Shown piece by piece: positions 46,001 through 57,515 of a stretch of DNA of 64,000 nucleotides. This DNA comes from Trichoderma breve. Lineage: Eukaryota > Ascomycota > Sordariomycetes > Hypocreales > Hypocreaceae. Each line of letters opens with the position of its first letter. Position 1 is the first letter of the stretch. The notes beneath the pieces are model-generated. The model was given only the letters and a program-made list of their open reading frames with translations, was not told where the DNA came from and made no database searches. Location: assembly GCF_028502605.1 (NCBI RefSeq), contig NC_079234.1, forward strand, positions 372,001 through 436,000. Direction: 5' to 3'. Both the position numbers and the translations under genes were made by a program.

Positions 46001-46770
46001 TCGGGGTCGTGAATTTTGGTAAGCATGCTCTTAAATTTGTCGACCATGTCACTGTGTGACATTGCCCCTTTGGAGTCGTCTGCAGTTTGGCGGCCACTGC
46101 TGAAGAGTTCCGAGTCCGTGTTCCAGTATACTGCCAGGGAGCCCAACGTGGCGAGCTTGTGTGTAGTCGTCGACGACTGCTGGATGAAGGATGGCGTCCA
46201 CTGGCCATCGGCACTGACAGCGCTAAACTCCTCGAGCGTGAAACCGAGGGCAAATGGATGGCCTGGAGCTGATATGGAATCTTCGTAACGAATGTGGATG
46301 TTCTTGACTGTGATCTGCAGGTTGTCGGTGATCTTGGTCGCCAGGCTCTGGGCAAAGCTCTGGTTCTTCTTTTGCTCCTCCTGGCTCATGCCAGCCTTGT
46401 TCCGCTCCTTGAGAAGCTCGGCGCTCTCAAGTTTCTCCATCTTCAGCCTATGTTTCCTGCGCTGCTCCTCGTCTTCGTCATATTCGGCCTCTTCTTTGGG
46501 ACTCGCGAGCAGGTAGACATCTTCGATAAAGACCTTGACGGGAGCGCCTCGGATATTGGACCAGGGGATGTAGAGAGTGAGCTCGCCAAGGTGGCCCTCT
46601 ATGACGTTGATGGGCAGCTTGAGCTGGTCGAGAGCTTCTCGACGGAGCTCCAAGTTGCGGAGCTTGACGTCGCCGGACCATATGCCAACCTTGAGCTGCG
46701 TAGGGTCGAAGTTCTTGACGTACATGCCCAGGAAGCGGTTGAGCAGGCCGGCGACGAGTCCTTCCAACAT
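37041..46770 (-). CDS. vps13: VPS13 bridge-like lipid transfer protein
   Basis: Giant rod-shaped protein that forms a hydrophobic groove for bulk phospholipid flow at membrane contact sites (vacuole, mitochondria, ER, endosome, prospore membrane). Two exons on the minus strand, 46770-40277 and 40197-37041 (9651 nt, 3216 aa), with a 79-nt intron (GTAAGA...TTTAG). The chorein N-terminal domain is unmistakable: MLEGLVAGLLNRFLGMYVK, then KLRNLELRREAL and IPWSNIRGAPVKVFIEDVYL. Residues about 110-135 hold a charged coiled stretch. A Ser/Arg-rich then poly-Asp disordered loop sits near 870-920. A further Ser-rich loop (SPEESDTESTQVSYS) lies in the middle. The adaptor-binding repeats span the exon junction. 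The C-terminus has the ATG2/VPS13 C block (VMYQIHKILGSADFLGNPVG) and a PH-like end. Yeast Vps13 is 3144 aa. The whole gene runs with only one intron. Confidence 0.96.
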
Positions 46771-48458
46771 ATTGGCGACGGTGGTGCCGTAACCCGGGCC
46801 GGGACAGCGGAGGTTGGAGAGAGTTGTCGGTCGAGGGTCTATAGGTAGGACATTGGGGGATTCGGGCTTTGCACAGCGAGTGCTCGCCGGTCGAGGTTCG
46901 CAATCAGCTCTCTTCCAGCGATTGTCAGGCTACGTCTTTGGGAGAGACGAGACTAGAGAGAACAATTAGAAGAAGAAGAGACGAGGTTGTAAGATGCAAA
47001 AATACGGTTCGAAGTGGGGAGATTGGGCGCGGCTGGGGATTTCATGCAGTGCGGAGTGCGTTCGATGCGTCGCGGCCTGACAGAGGAGGGGCAAGACAAT
47101 GCAAGAATGAGTCTGTCGAGGGCAGCTGAAGCTTACGGTGGTAATTTGAGCGGGGGAACGGGTGGTGTAGCGTCCAGGTTGAGGCTCTAGGACCAATACC
47201 GTGGATGTTGTAGTGGTGATATCGCAGGTCAGAGACTGGTAAACATCGATTGTTTTGTCCAAGGCAGGATTTATCACGATACACGAGCTGTAGTGCAGCT
47301 CCAGCAGGCCTCAGGTCGCTACCGCGCTGCAATGCACCTACAAACAGGCGCTGCGAGCTGCTAAACCCCCTGTGAACATAGTGGCACCCTCTACGGAGCT
47401 TTTCAGTGCCTGGCCAAGTTCAATGACGGAGGGGGATGACGTAAGGACTCCCCCCACCATGGCAGCTCAGGCCAATTGCTGTCCAGGGGCTTCAATTCGG
47501 CGCATCTTTGACGTGGACATGTTCGAGGACAGGTGGACAAAGTGTACACATTAGTGCTGATGTCTGATATGGCGATTGCTGGTACCTGGAAGCGATAATG
47601 TGCATCATCTGGTACCTGGTAATGTGCAGAGGCTCGAGTACTACCAAGGTACTTGTTTTGTTTTAGTGGCATATTTCCTGTTTTAGCCAAGAGCTGGAAT
47701 CCGGGGTTACATGGAATTGATGTGTCTGCATCACGATGTGTAGCTGTTTCTATCTCTTCATCCGTAGAATGTTAACAGAAGAAATGATGTCTTTAAATCA
47801 ATTGGAATCAATAATAATAATTGAATAATCGTACCCCTTATCTTGGTCCATCTTCCGCTCAAGAAGAGTCCAGCACAGTCAGGTCGAGTTGGCAGCAGCA
47901 CGATAAATCCATCATCGTCACCTTCACCACCATTATGAGCAATTGAATATGCTAATGTGCGCCCACAAACAAACACCGCCACAAACGGTCTGTCCAGTTC
48001 ATCCCATCAACTAATTAAACCATGGCCATTCTCCATTCACCATTCATAATTCACCACCCAAAAAACCTTCGCAGCCTCTCCCGCTTTCCCGTACAATGTC
48101 ATACCCCAATGCGCGTGGCCATTACGTCACGACCTCAGACCTCCCAAATAATGTCATCATAGCATCACCACCTCCGTCTTGCGCTGATCGGCTCCATTAT
48201 CGGCATCGCTACTTGATTTCTTTTATCGTGATCTTAATGCAGGTCGAAATGTTCGATTAGTTCTTGCAATGTGATGCCAAAAGCTGTGCCGAATCCGAGC
48301 TCACACTCCACAGAAATTGTTGTTACATCTACCCATTAAGCTCAGCTCTTGCCGACGTATCTGTGCCTCGAATGTAGTTCATCTTTCGCCAACTCAATCC
48401 CAGTACTCCTTTTTCTCTTCCGTAAAGCTTTATTGAAGTCTCCAAGCAAATCAACATC
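46771..48458. other. 1.7 kb divergent promoter region
   Basis: Lies between VPS13 (-) and the mitochondrial DUF3429 gene (+). Small overlapping frames near 46870-47330 may be in the VPS13 5' leader. No independent gene is seen. The 150 nt before 48459 are moderately pyrimidine-rich. Confidence 0.5.
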
Positions 48459-50105
48459 ATGTTCAGATCCTTGCCGTCGCTTCGATCCTCAGGGAGGACC
48501 CTAGCTGCGAGCCTCGCCAGCTCCAGATCGCAGCAGTCGATAACACGACAGCCACTCTACCGCTTGGATGCGAGAAGAACAGCAATTCGCTTCGCCAGCT
48601 CCTCCAATCAACCTCCAAAGCCGCCGTCGCCCGATGAAGAGCGCGACAGGCTTGCGCACAAGAAGCTCGAACCAAATCCCGAGGGCGTTTCCTCTACCAG
48701 CAGTGTGCGAACCGTCTTGGAGGCCACTGAAGGAGCCATGAGAGAGCCTCCGGGTATCCCCTCAAATCTCAAGAGTGATATTGTACGCATTCGATGATAA
48801 TTTTATACTGTAAAGAGCATTGGGTTGACTAAAAGCTATCATAGGATGTTGTCAAGGATTCGTTCCGCCTGGACACAGTCCCTCGCGAATCTCACATCCT
48901 CGGTCTGGCCGGCACATTGCCTTACCTTGCTACCTCTGTCTCGACTGTTTTCTTAGCATTGAATCTCAACACAGATGTTCCTTCTGGCAATCGTTTCTAC
49001 AATATGATTTTCATGGAACATGAAACGGCGCAGTACCTCCTAGACTTCATCGAGCCGCTGCAGCTCGGATATGGCGCCGTCATCATTTCGTTCCTCGGCG
49101 CCATCCATTGGGTATGGAATTTTACTTTACAGTAATGAGACTGAACTTCTAACCGTTAGTCAGGGTCTCGAATATGCAGAGAAGAAGCCACAGCACGACC
49201 GTACTCGATTCCGCTACGGAACTGGTCTCGCCGCCTCCATCGTCGCCTGGCCCACGATGCTAATGCCTCTCGAGTACGCCCTGACAACACAGTTCGGCGC
49301 CTTTGTCGCGCTCTACTACGCCGATTCCCGCGCCACGCGAAAGGGCTGGGCGCCACCGTGGTACGCCAAGTACCGCTTCCTCCTGACCGCCATGGTCGGG
49401 CTCGCCATCTTCATATCTCTCGTCGGCCGCGCCGAGATCTCTCAGCGGAATGAGCATAACAAGCAGAGCCTGCGGGCTAGAATGGAGGAGCCCGGTATTG
49501 CGGATAAGAACACGGATTGGACAAAGTTGGAGAAGGAAGAAAAGGAGAGAATCAAGAAGGAGAAGGCCAAGAAGGCGAGAGAAGAGGAACAGGCCAAGAA
49601 GAAGAAGGCTCAAGATGAGAAGAAGAAGTCTCAAGATGAGAAGAAGGGCAAGGGTAAGAAGAAGGATGAGAAGCAAGCCGACAACGATAAGGATTCAGCC
49701 AAGAATAAGGGGGACGAAGAGGACGACTCTCAGGATAGCCAAAAGGGCATGGACAAGGACAGCGACGAGTCTGAGGACAGCGACGAGTCTGAGGACAGTG
49801 ACAAGTCTGAAGACAGCGATGAGTCTAAGGATAACGATGAGTCTAAGGACAACGATGAGTCCAAAGACAGCGATGAGTCTAAAGATGGCGACGAATCCAA
49901 CGATAGCGACAAGTCCAAAAGCAGTGACAAGTCCAAAGACAACAAATCCAAGGACAATAAGTCAAAAGACAACAAGTCCAAGGACAATGACAAATCCAAA
50001 GACACCGACGAGTCCAAAGATGGCGAATCTGATCAAGATCAAGAGAAGACTGATCAGGATAGCAAATCAGACAAGGGCGGCAAGGACAGCAGCAAAAAGA
50101 AATAG
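48459..50105 (+). CDS. DUF3429/TMEM69-like mitochondrial membrane protein with acidic-lysine repeat tail
   Basis: Three exons: 48459-48782, 48845-49111 and 49164-50105 (1533 nt, 510 aa). Introns are 62 and 52 nt. The N-terminus is rich in Arg/Ser without acids for about 45 residues (MFRSLPSLRSSGRTLAASLA) and reads as a mitochondrial presequence. The DUF3429/TMEM69 core spans about 108-290. LGLAGTLPYLATSVS opens the first membrane segment. FLGAIHWGLEYAE is formed across intron 2. ALTTQFGAFVALYYAD and PPWYAKYRFLLTAMVG are also present. Yeast and animal relatives end soon after. Here a Lys/Glu coiled-coil-like run (about 317-370) and then about 115 residues of Asp/Ser/Lys/Glu repeats follow. The role of the family is not established. 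The tail is odd for an inner-membrane protein. Confidence 0.88.
49750..50040 (+). repeat. Coding minisatellite, about 18-bp unit
   Basis: An imperfect array encodes repeats of the form ESKDND/ESEDSD, later shrinking to KSKDN units of 15 bp. It lies entirely in the last exon of the DUF3429 gene and never breaks the frame. Unit length changes in multiples of three. Confidence 0.85.
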
Positions 50106-50694
50106 CGCTGAAAGATCAACCCACACCGAACTTCATGTATTAATATTCCATTAACCTCATCATAGCAATCATTAATTAGCCAAATATTATTTCTTCAAAA
50201 ACGAACAAGCATCAATTTTTCAACCAATGGATCAATTCAACAGATAATTTGCACCTCATCCACAAGCTCAAATATTAGAGCAGAAAGAAACATATGGTCG
50301 TAAATTAAAAAATAAAACCACAACTGAATAAGCTTTGGTATAAGTAAAAGGCTAGAGTACTGCCCAGATAAGACAAAGGTCATCCGTTCATCCATAGCTT
50401 CCCACCTTGCAACCTTATAGAGTCCCTTCTCGTTATACCCCGAGTTCCCAAAAGCAGTATGTCTGCATTATACTTCTATCAACCAAATTTTTTTCGTAAA
50501 AGGGGAGGAGGGGGTATGGGTTCCAACGCCTAAAAATGCACACAAGATGATCCCCCGTGAGGTCCAGCAATGAAGCGAGGCCTGGGAGATATTTGTTTCC
50601 TGGTTCGTCGATATCACAGGCTATCATTAGACGTACAGAGAAGCTCAGACATGATGCGTTGTTAATCGTATTCGTCAATCGTTACTCTTTTCCT
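50106..50694. other. Convergent 3' flank
   Basis: Between the DUF3429 gene (+) and Stu2 (-). AT-rich for its first half. No other feature is visible. Confidence 0.5.
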
Positions 50695-53510
50695 CTAAGA
50701 TCTGGCAAATCCTTGCTTGGCCTGTACACTGTTAGAGACTGGGTCATCAATGGGATTCAAGGGTTGTTTTTTCCATACCTTCATCTGTTCAATTCTGGCC
50801 TTCAACTGACTTGTCACCTCAGCTGCTCGCCTCCAGCTCTCGGCTCCGTTGGAACCCGACTGTGGCATTGACGATACGGGGCGGTCTCTGGCCGATGTCA
50901 GCGTTGAATCGCTGCCATCGTCGTGTGAGGCGATATTCCGGAATCCTCGAGCTGGAGATCCACGTCCAGATGATCCAGTGCTACCTGCATAGCGCAGTTC
51001 CGGACTGAACTTGTTTCGTGGATAAGGAGCATCGCCATTCTCCTTCTCTTCGGACATGCTGCTGGCGTAGCTCATCCTATTCCGTGAGCTTGGAGCAGCC
51101 ATGGAGTCCCGATAAATCCCGGGCTCATCGAATGTTGGTGATGTAATACCTATTTCATTTGTCAGTCATCTACCAGTCACCGGCAGCGATGAAAAGAAAT
51201 GGACTCTTAACTTACCAGCCGATGCATTTAGGTGTTCAGCACGGCTCAGCGCCTTCTTGAGGCGCTCCAGCTCACGCCGTAGTCTATCATTGACTCCCTC
51301 TGCTGCCTCCGCATCGCTCCGGGCACGGACGAGCTGGGTCTCCTTGGCCTTGATGCTCAGGACATCGCGGGTGTGGTCCTCGATGAGGCTAGCATTCTGG
51401 TTCTTCAGCTCCTGGATTTCCGACGTGAACTTGCTGCGTTCCTGACGCAAGTCATCGATATGCCGGGTCAAACGATCATTGGCGGTGCGCAATTCTTCCA
51501 ATTCGGCCCTCTCAATGGCAGTGAGGCCGCTTGAAGGGGGCGGTGATTCCGAAGGCATGCGGGCGGGAGCTGCAGCAGGCTTAGCCAAAGAGCGACCCGT
51601 GAGTCCTCGGGAGGGAGCCGCCTTTGCCGGTGGTGGTGTCGGTGGCAGAGGGTCCTCTTCTGGCATAATTGGGCCAGATCGGCGAGGTGATGAAGCCCCA
51701 GAAGAAGCTCCAACCGCTCGCTTTTGAGGAGCTTTGAGTCCGCCCGTCTTGGGCAGGCCCAGTTTGCTTCCTGCGGGCTTCGCCGCTGGAGGTGCCTCAG
51801 CTGCAGCAGCCGGCGCGGCTTTCTTGACGCCTGCTGCAGGCTTCTTGCCCCCGACAACCTTCTTCGGCGCTGCGGCCGGCGCTGGCTTGGGGACGGGCTT
51901 GGGCTTCTCCTTTGCCTTGACTTCGGCCGCTTCAAAGAATTCCTTGATTTTGTTCTTTCGGATATCGTCCAAGCCTTCCAAGTTCGGAGTCATGGCTCGC
52001 TCGCCAATGATCTTCATGATTGTTCCCAGAATCTCGGCACCACCATCTCGCAACACGGGTGTCGATTCCGAAAGTAGCTTCTTACCAGCCTCACAGATTT
52101 GAGCAATCTCGGGCTTGGCTGGAACTTCGCGCGTGGTCCGCAGACAACGAATGAGAAACTTCATGGTACCCTCCTTTACCTGGGGATTTTTGTTGCCCAG
52201 GAAAGCAAAGATATCTTCAAGACAGTCAGACAGTGACGTTGCCTCAAAGGTAGCGTCAAGTGCACCACCCAAAGCGTCGGCAACCGCAGCTTTCTTCTCC
52301 TTCAACCGTTCCATTATGGGCTGCATGACTGTGGTACGATGTTTGGAGAAAGCTTGGCGCAGACCCTTTGCCAGCAGTTCAATGCACTGGGCCGCCTGAG
52401 TAACGACAGCAACGTTGGCGTCCTTCATGCACTTGGCAAGGCCCCTGGTGATTTCGTTGAAGTCACCATCCTTGATACGAGGGACATTGAGGATTGCATA
52501 GAGTCCCTCAACAGCCTCTTTACGATCTTTCCACTTGGACGAGGCAAGCTGCTCGTGGAAATTGGGCGCCAATTTCTTTAAAACATCCTCAGGTTCGGCC
52601 AAGGCAAACGCGTCGATCTCGGCTGGCTCCTCCGCCTCTTCTTCTTCACCCTCTTCTCCGTCCTCGCCGTCGCCGCCGCCACCTGCTTCAGCAGCTTCTT
52701 GCTGGCTTCGCAGCAGTCGCTCTTGTTTCGGGTTGCCCTCGGCCTTGACCTTTTCGAACTGCGCCTCCAAATCGGTTTGTTGCGTGGGTTTCAGATCCCC
52801 CCAGAACATGGGCTTCATCGCCTCTCGCAGCCACCGGTAGAGCTCCACCGCAAGGCCAGTAGCCTCAGCACGCACATTTTTATCAGCTGCACCAAAGGCC
52901 TTGGGGAGTGCTTTGAGGATAGGCTTCGGGTCAACAATCTTGCAGCCGTAGTTGTGGATGATCTGGGTCAAGGCGTTTAGTGTAGCCGCAACATTCTTGG
53001 GTACCTTGTTGCCAAGACCAGGCAGCACCTCTTCGATAACGGGGGCTGCCGTGTCTAGCTCGATATACAGCAGGATCGCTTCGAGGGAGTTTTGTTTGAT
53101 AGCGGGTCGCGTTGAGGATAGACACTTTTCAACCATGGGGCTAATTGCAACCCCTCGCGTACGTAGAGCGCCGTCTCGTCCACCATACTTGAGGAACTCG
53201 CAGAGTGAGGTGATGGCTTCTTGCTGGGCGGCCACGTTGGAGTCGGAGACGGCAGATTTCCACAAACCCGGGTCGTTCAGAAAGGGTCGGAAGCAAGGAT
53301 CGGACTCATCCGGTGATTTGGCAAACTGTTTAGCAACATCTTCATAGGCCTGTTTACGGACTTTCCAGTTCTAGATGTCAAGGGATTTTCAAGTCAGCCA
53401 AAGGGGAGGTCGCGATGGGCCGTGTTGCAAAGAGCATAGCATAGATATGTTACCTTGTGTGAAAAGCGGTCGGGGAGCGGCAAGGAGCTGAAATCCTCTT
53501 CTTCGGCCAT
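50695..53510 (-). CDS. stu2: Stu2/Alp14 (XMAP215) TOG-domain microtubule polymerase
   Basis: Binds tubulin through TOG arrays and promotes plus-end growth at spindle poles, kinetochores and cytoplasmic microtubules. Four exons on the minus strand: 53510-53454, 53370-51216, 51149-50779 and 50721-50695 (2610 nt, 869 aa). The start is placed at MAEEEDFSSLPLPDRFSHK because exon 2 then opens with NWKVRKQAYEDV, the first helix of TOG1. TOG1 covers about 1-245. An acidic Glu/Gly linker and TOG2 (FHEQLASSKWKDRKEAVEGL) cover about 300-530. A Lys/Pro/Ala-rich basic region lies at 530-680, and a coiled coil (ERAELEELRTANDRL) at about 690-790. Yeast Stu2 is 888 aa with two TOGs. The last intron (57 nt, 50778-50722) is a multiple of three and stop-free, so its retention would add 19 residues. 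Confidence 0.93.
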
Positions 53511-55145
53511 GGCGGCTCGGGAGGGAAGCGAAAGGTACCTAAACGCTGACGAGGTTTGGGAGTGCTTCTGCTCTGAGGAATCTGCTGGCCGTTCATCAAT
53601 TAGATTGACGATTCTGCGGATGAGCTTCTTGAACGGGTGACGCCGTCGCGACTCCATTGTGCAAGGCCTCGCGGCGGGCACGAGGCTGGCCAGAGGGGAA
53701 GTAGGGAAGACAAGAAGGCAACATACCACAGACGATGAAGAGGTTGGCGTGAATCCGTCAGGAGTGGTTAAGCGGGAAGATCCAGGAGGCTACTTTGTAC
53801 TTTTTCACCAGAGCAATATCGGGGATCGCGGCCGCCAGTGTCAGTTACCCTGCCTTCTTGGAGCTGCACGACCGGGATCAGGATAGGCAGAAAAGCGGCG
53901 ATGGCTCTCGGCGGGCCCTGTGCCTGTGCAGGTATAAAATAATACGGGTATGAAAAGACGGAATAATATGTACAAGAAGCAAGGAGGGGGGAAGCGGTGC
54001 CGGGATCGAGTCGGTGGACAGCTGTGATTTGCTCGGTGCGCGGCAGAAGCTGCAGAGTTGCGAGCGCTGACTCGGGAGCGGGAGGTCGTGTCTCGTGTCT
54101 CGTGATGCGATGCTCGCCGTGCATGCAGAAACTCGGTCGAGTTTAGAAGAAGTTGTTCGTGTCTTGTGCTCTCGTTGGGTGAGCTGTGCTTTGCTGTGCT
54201 TGTGCTGCTGTGGGCTGCCCATCACACATAGAAGTCAACAAATCCCACCCATCACCTGATTGCTCCAATCAGCTGCCCGCGCTGGCAGGGCTATCCTGAA
54301 CTCGGACTAACACCGCATGTGTGCATAAACAAATGAATTTTCTGGGTGTCTGTTTGGCCAGAGATGCGACTGCTGGTTGGCGAAGAAAATAGCAGTAGAA
54401 GAAGGCCAGAAGCCGGTATTGCATGAATGCTTTTTTATTTGTTGATTTATTTACTTGCCGTGACTTCTCGTTCATGCATTAATGCATTCCATCTGCACAG
54501 CTCTACTCTACCTAGTAGGTACTGTAGGGTATTGCGATTGCGATTGCGGGATCCCCCTCCATAGAGCCAGGTAGCGCCAGGTACTGCCAAACCTACACAT
54601 TTGCGCGGCCCCCATCCATCCACCAACTGGGTACTTACCTAGTACTAAGGTAGATCGACCCCGCGTGCAGAACAAGACGCGAGCTGTTGGAGACGCCTTT
54701 TTTATGGAATAGCTGTAGCTCTGAGTAGCTGTAGCGTGAGTCATTGCTGCTCTCTACTTTACAGAGACTTTTTAATGTACAAATTTTGCAATGCATCGCA
54801 AATGCAGGCCTTGGACATTGGGCGGCAAATCCCCATGGGAACCAGCCGATGACGCAAGGGAACAAGAACTGGTGCCAAATTCATCACAATCCCGCCAAGC
54901 ACGTGTAAATTGAGTGACAGACCCTTCACCGCCTTCTGAAACCCCCACCATGATGCATCCAGTCACGTGAAGATAAGATAAGCTCGTGAAGCTTCAACGC
55001 GTCCAACAAAAGATTCACTGCAGCCTTGCTTGGACGAGGCTCCACTCACTTCATCCACGGCTTGTCATCGAACAGAGCAGCAGATCAAATGGCGAGGCCT
55101 CAGCGACTGCGGTAATCATCCTGAATCTTGCCATACGGTCGCAAC
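53511..55145. other. 1.6 kb divergent promoter region
   Basis: Shared upstream DNA of Stu2 (-) and Spp382 (+). It contains clustered GTAC-rich short motifs (GGTACT, CCTAGTA) near 54515-54650, of a kind common in Hypocreales spacers. No gene is recognised. Confidence 0.5.
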
Positions 55146-57515
55146 ATGGAGGGCTCTTCGAATCCGTCCTTCTTCCCCTTCAACACCAAAGCTGCCGCTG
55201 AAGACTACTCGTCGTCCGAGTCGGAATACGATGAGCCTACCGTTCCTGGGCTCGACGGCGACGACAACGATTTTGGCGACTTTAACCCCCGCAAGAAGAG
55301 GCGAGTCGGTGGGAACAACAAAGAAAAGGCAGCTCTTGGCATTTTCGGCTCCGACAGCGAAGACGATAACCCCAACGCGCGCTGGAAGAGAAAGACGCTG
55401 AGGCGCAAAGGTGTTAACTTTGTGTCGACTGCTGCCGAGGACGCTGAGCAAGATGAGAACGACGAATCGGAAGATGAAAGACCGCGCCTGGGCATTGGCC
55501 TGAATGCTCATGGCAGAAATGGCGAAGAAGATGACGACGATGAGGACGACGACGAAGATGATGATAGGCCAGCTGGACTGGGGCTTGGCAACGCGGCCAT
55601 GAAGCTGCGCTTCACCGCCGGCCAGAAATCGCGCGAGGAGAATTCACAAAAAGAATCAAGCACTCGGCCATCATTCAAAACGAATTTCAGCTCAGGTGGC
55701 GTCCTCGGCGGTGGATTCGTTCCGTCCTCTGCCAGGGATCCCGTATTAAAGGAGACAAATGATGGAAACGAGACCCCACGAAACAAGCCTCAGGTCAGCG
55801 CTTTCGGCTCAAAAGGGAAAATCAATCCAAAGTCCTTTGGTGCCCGAATGATGGCCAAGATGGGCTACCAGGAAGGCAAAGGTCTGGGTAAAGAGGGCGA
55901 AGGACGAAACATTATCATCGAGGCCAACCTCCGACCCCAAGGCGTCGGTCTTGGCGCGGTAAAAGAGAAGACGGAGCAAGAGCGTCAGGAAGAAAAGAGG
56001 CAAGCACGGTTACGAGGAGAGGAGGTTGTCGACTCGGAAGAAGAAGAAAAGAAGCGCAGAAAGGCCAAGAAGAAGGCCAAGGGGGCAGTATCTTACAGTA
56101 GTGCTGGAAGCACCCCGATGAGGCAGAGGACAAAATATCTAACGGCCGATGAGCTCAAGAAGAGGGCTCCAGGCTTGAACATTCCAGAGGCTTTTGCCCC
56201 TATTCTCGACATGACTGGTCCTGGAGGCAGGCTGCTCACATCGTCGAGTGGCATCATGACACCATCATCCGGCGTGCCTGAATCAAACGAAGTGATTGAA
56301 GCGAGGAAACTGGCCAAAAGAGCGCAGTCTGACTTGTTAGCTTTTACCGAAGAATGGAAGAGCCTGGAGTCGCGCAAGACATGGGTCAATTTGGAGCTCA
56401 AGCAGAGGGAACAGGAGATGGAAGATTTACGGTCCGATTTCGAGAGGTTGCAGACATTTGCAAATGTTGTGACTGAGCGACTTGTCGAGGCAACAGAGTG
56501 GGAGCAGGTCATAAGCGCTCTCCAGACAGCAGTCGACGCTGGCTCAACAAGTGACGCCATTGCAGATATTGCGGTAGCCGCTATCCATCCATTTCTGCGC
56601 AGCCCCGATTGGGACCCGATGGCGGAACCGTCCCGATTTGCATCAGACTTACAGAAACTATCGGGTCTTCTCATCGGGTCTGCCAATGGCAATCAATCCG
56701 TGAACAAGTGGAACTCTTCTGCGAATCAGGATGATGGCGTGTACCGAACACATCACAAGGCCACTACGCCGTATGAGACGATGATGTACAAGAACTGGCT
56801 TCCTAGAGTGTTGACAGCACTTCGCTCCTGGGATCCGTTCAATCCAACGCCGATGCTCAGCATCATGGACAGCTGGAACGATTTACTTCCGCCCTTCGTT
56901 CGAGCGCAATTGGTAGACAACGTGGCTCGAAAATTGGAAACGGCAGTGTCGGACTGGAACCCCAAGAAGAAGCGGCAAAGCCACCATCTTCCACACACTT
57001 GGCTGTTCCCTTGGCTGCAGTATCTCCCCCACTACCATCTTGACCCAAGAGGCACTGGTCTAGTTGCAGACGTCAGGAGGAAGTTTAGGCACCTCATCGA
57101 TGCTTGGGAGTTTGAGAGGGGAGTCGTCCCTGGCCTGGCGCAATGGAAGGACGTGTTGGGAGACCAATGGCGACCCCTCATCATGTCGCACGTCTTGCCC
57201 TCCATGGGTAGGTATCTGCGCACCAACTTCCGTGTCGACCCAGCTGAGCAGGAGCCCTATCTCCCCATTCTGGTTGGCATCATGAAGTGGAATCAGGTCC
57301 TTGGCGACACGGTCTTGGCAGAAGTCCTGGTGCAAGACATGTTTCCCATGTGGAGCAGTAGATTGCAAGAATGGCTTGCGCTTGATGAAGCCGACCTTGG
57401 GGAGGTGGCTGATTGGTATAGCTGGTGGCGAGGAGTGCTGTTGAAGGACATGGCACAGATCAAGGCTGTCAGGGTGGAACTTGACAGAGGACTCCAGCTT
57501 GTGAATATGATTTAG
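55146..57515 (+). CDS. ntr1: G-patch spliceosome disassembly factor Spp382/Ntr1 (TFIP11)
   Basis: Activates the DEAH helicase Prp43 to release intron lariats and dismantle spent spliceosomes, in the nucleus. Single exon, 789 aa from the ATG at 55146. A second in-frame ATG at 55128 would add MPYGRN. I favour 55146 because MEGSSNPSFFPF fits the TIP_N-type start. The acidic N-terminal region (about 15-150) has several Asp/Glu runs. The G-patch is at about 227-274: SFGARMMAKMGYQEGKGLGKEGEGR, then GVGLGA, with its glycines in the expected places. The long helical second half (about 385-790) is the GCFC/TFIP11 domain, containing WLPRVLTALRSWDP and PHTWLFPWLQYLPHY. Length is close to that of TFIP11 (837 aa) and above yeast Spp382 (708 aa). 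It has no intron. Confidence 0.93.
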   Translation: MEGSSNPSFFPFNTKAAAEDYSSSESEYDEPTVPGLDGDDNDFGDFNPRKKRRVGGNNKEKAALGIFGSDSEDDNPNARWKRKTLRRKGVNFVSTAAEDAEQDENDESEDERPRLGIGLNAHGRNGEEDDDDEDDDEDDDRPAGLGLGNAAMKLRFTAGQKSREENSQKESSTRPSFKTNFSSGGVLGGGFVPSSARDPVLKETNDGNETPRNKPQVSAFGSKGKINPKSFGARMMAKMGYQEGKGLGKEGEGRNIIIEANLRPQGVGLGAVKEKTEQERQEEKRQARLRGEEVVDSEEEEKKRRKAKKKAKGAVSYSSAGSTPMRQRTKYLTADELKKRAPGLNIPEAFAPILDMTGPGGRLLTSSSGIMTPSSGVPESNEVIEARKLAKRAQSDLLAFTEEWKSLESRKTWVNLELKQREQEMEDLRSDFERLQTFANVVTERLVEATEWEQVISALQTAVDAGSTSDAIADIAVAAIHPFLRSPDWDPMAEPSRFASDLQKLSGLLIGSANGNQSVNKWNSSANQDDGVYRTHHKATTPYETMMYKNWLPRVLTALRSWDPFNPTPMLSIMDSWNDLLPPFVRAQLVDNVARKLETAVSDWNPKKKRQSHHLPHTWLFPWLQYLPHYHLDPRGTGLVADVRRKFRHLIDAWEFERGVVPGLAQWKDVLGDQWRPLIMSHVLPSMGRYLRTNFRVDPAEQEPYLPILVGIMKWNQVLGDTVLAEVLVQDMFPMWSSRLQEWLALDEADLGEVADWYSWWRGVLLKDMAQIKAVRVELDRGLQLVNMI

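Noticed and set aside
46294..46848. 184-codon frame antisense to the VPS13 N-terminus
   Set aside because: It is a shadow of the strongly conserved chorein-coding exon.
49450..50154. 234-codon alternative frame over the repeat tail of the DUF3429 gene
   Set aside because: It is a frame-shifted reading of the minisatellite, made of Arg/Thr/Lys repeats.
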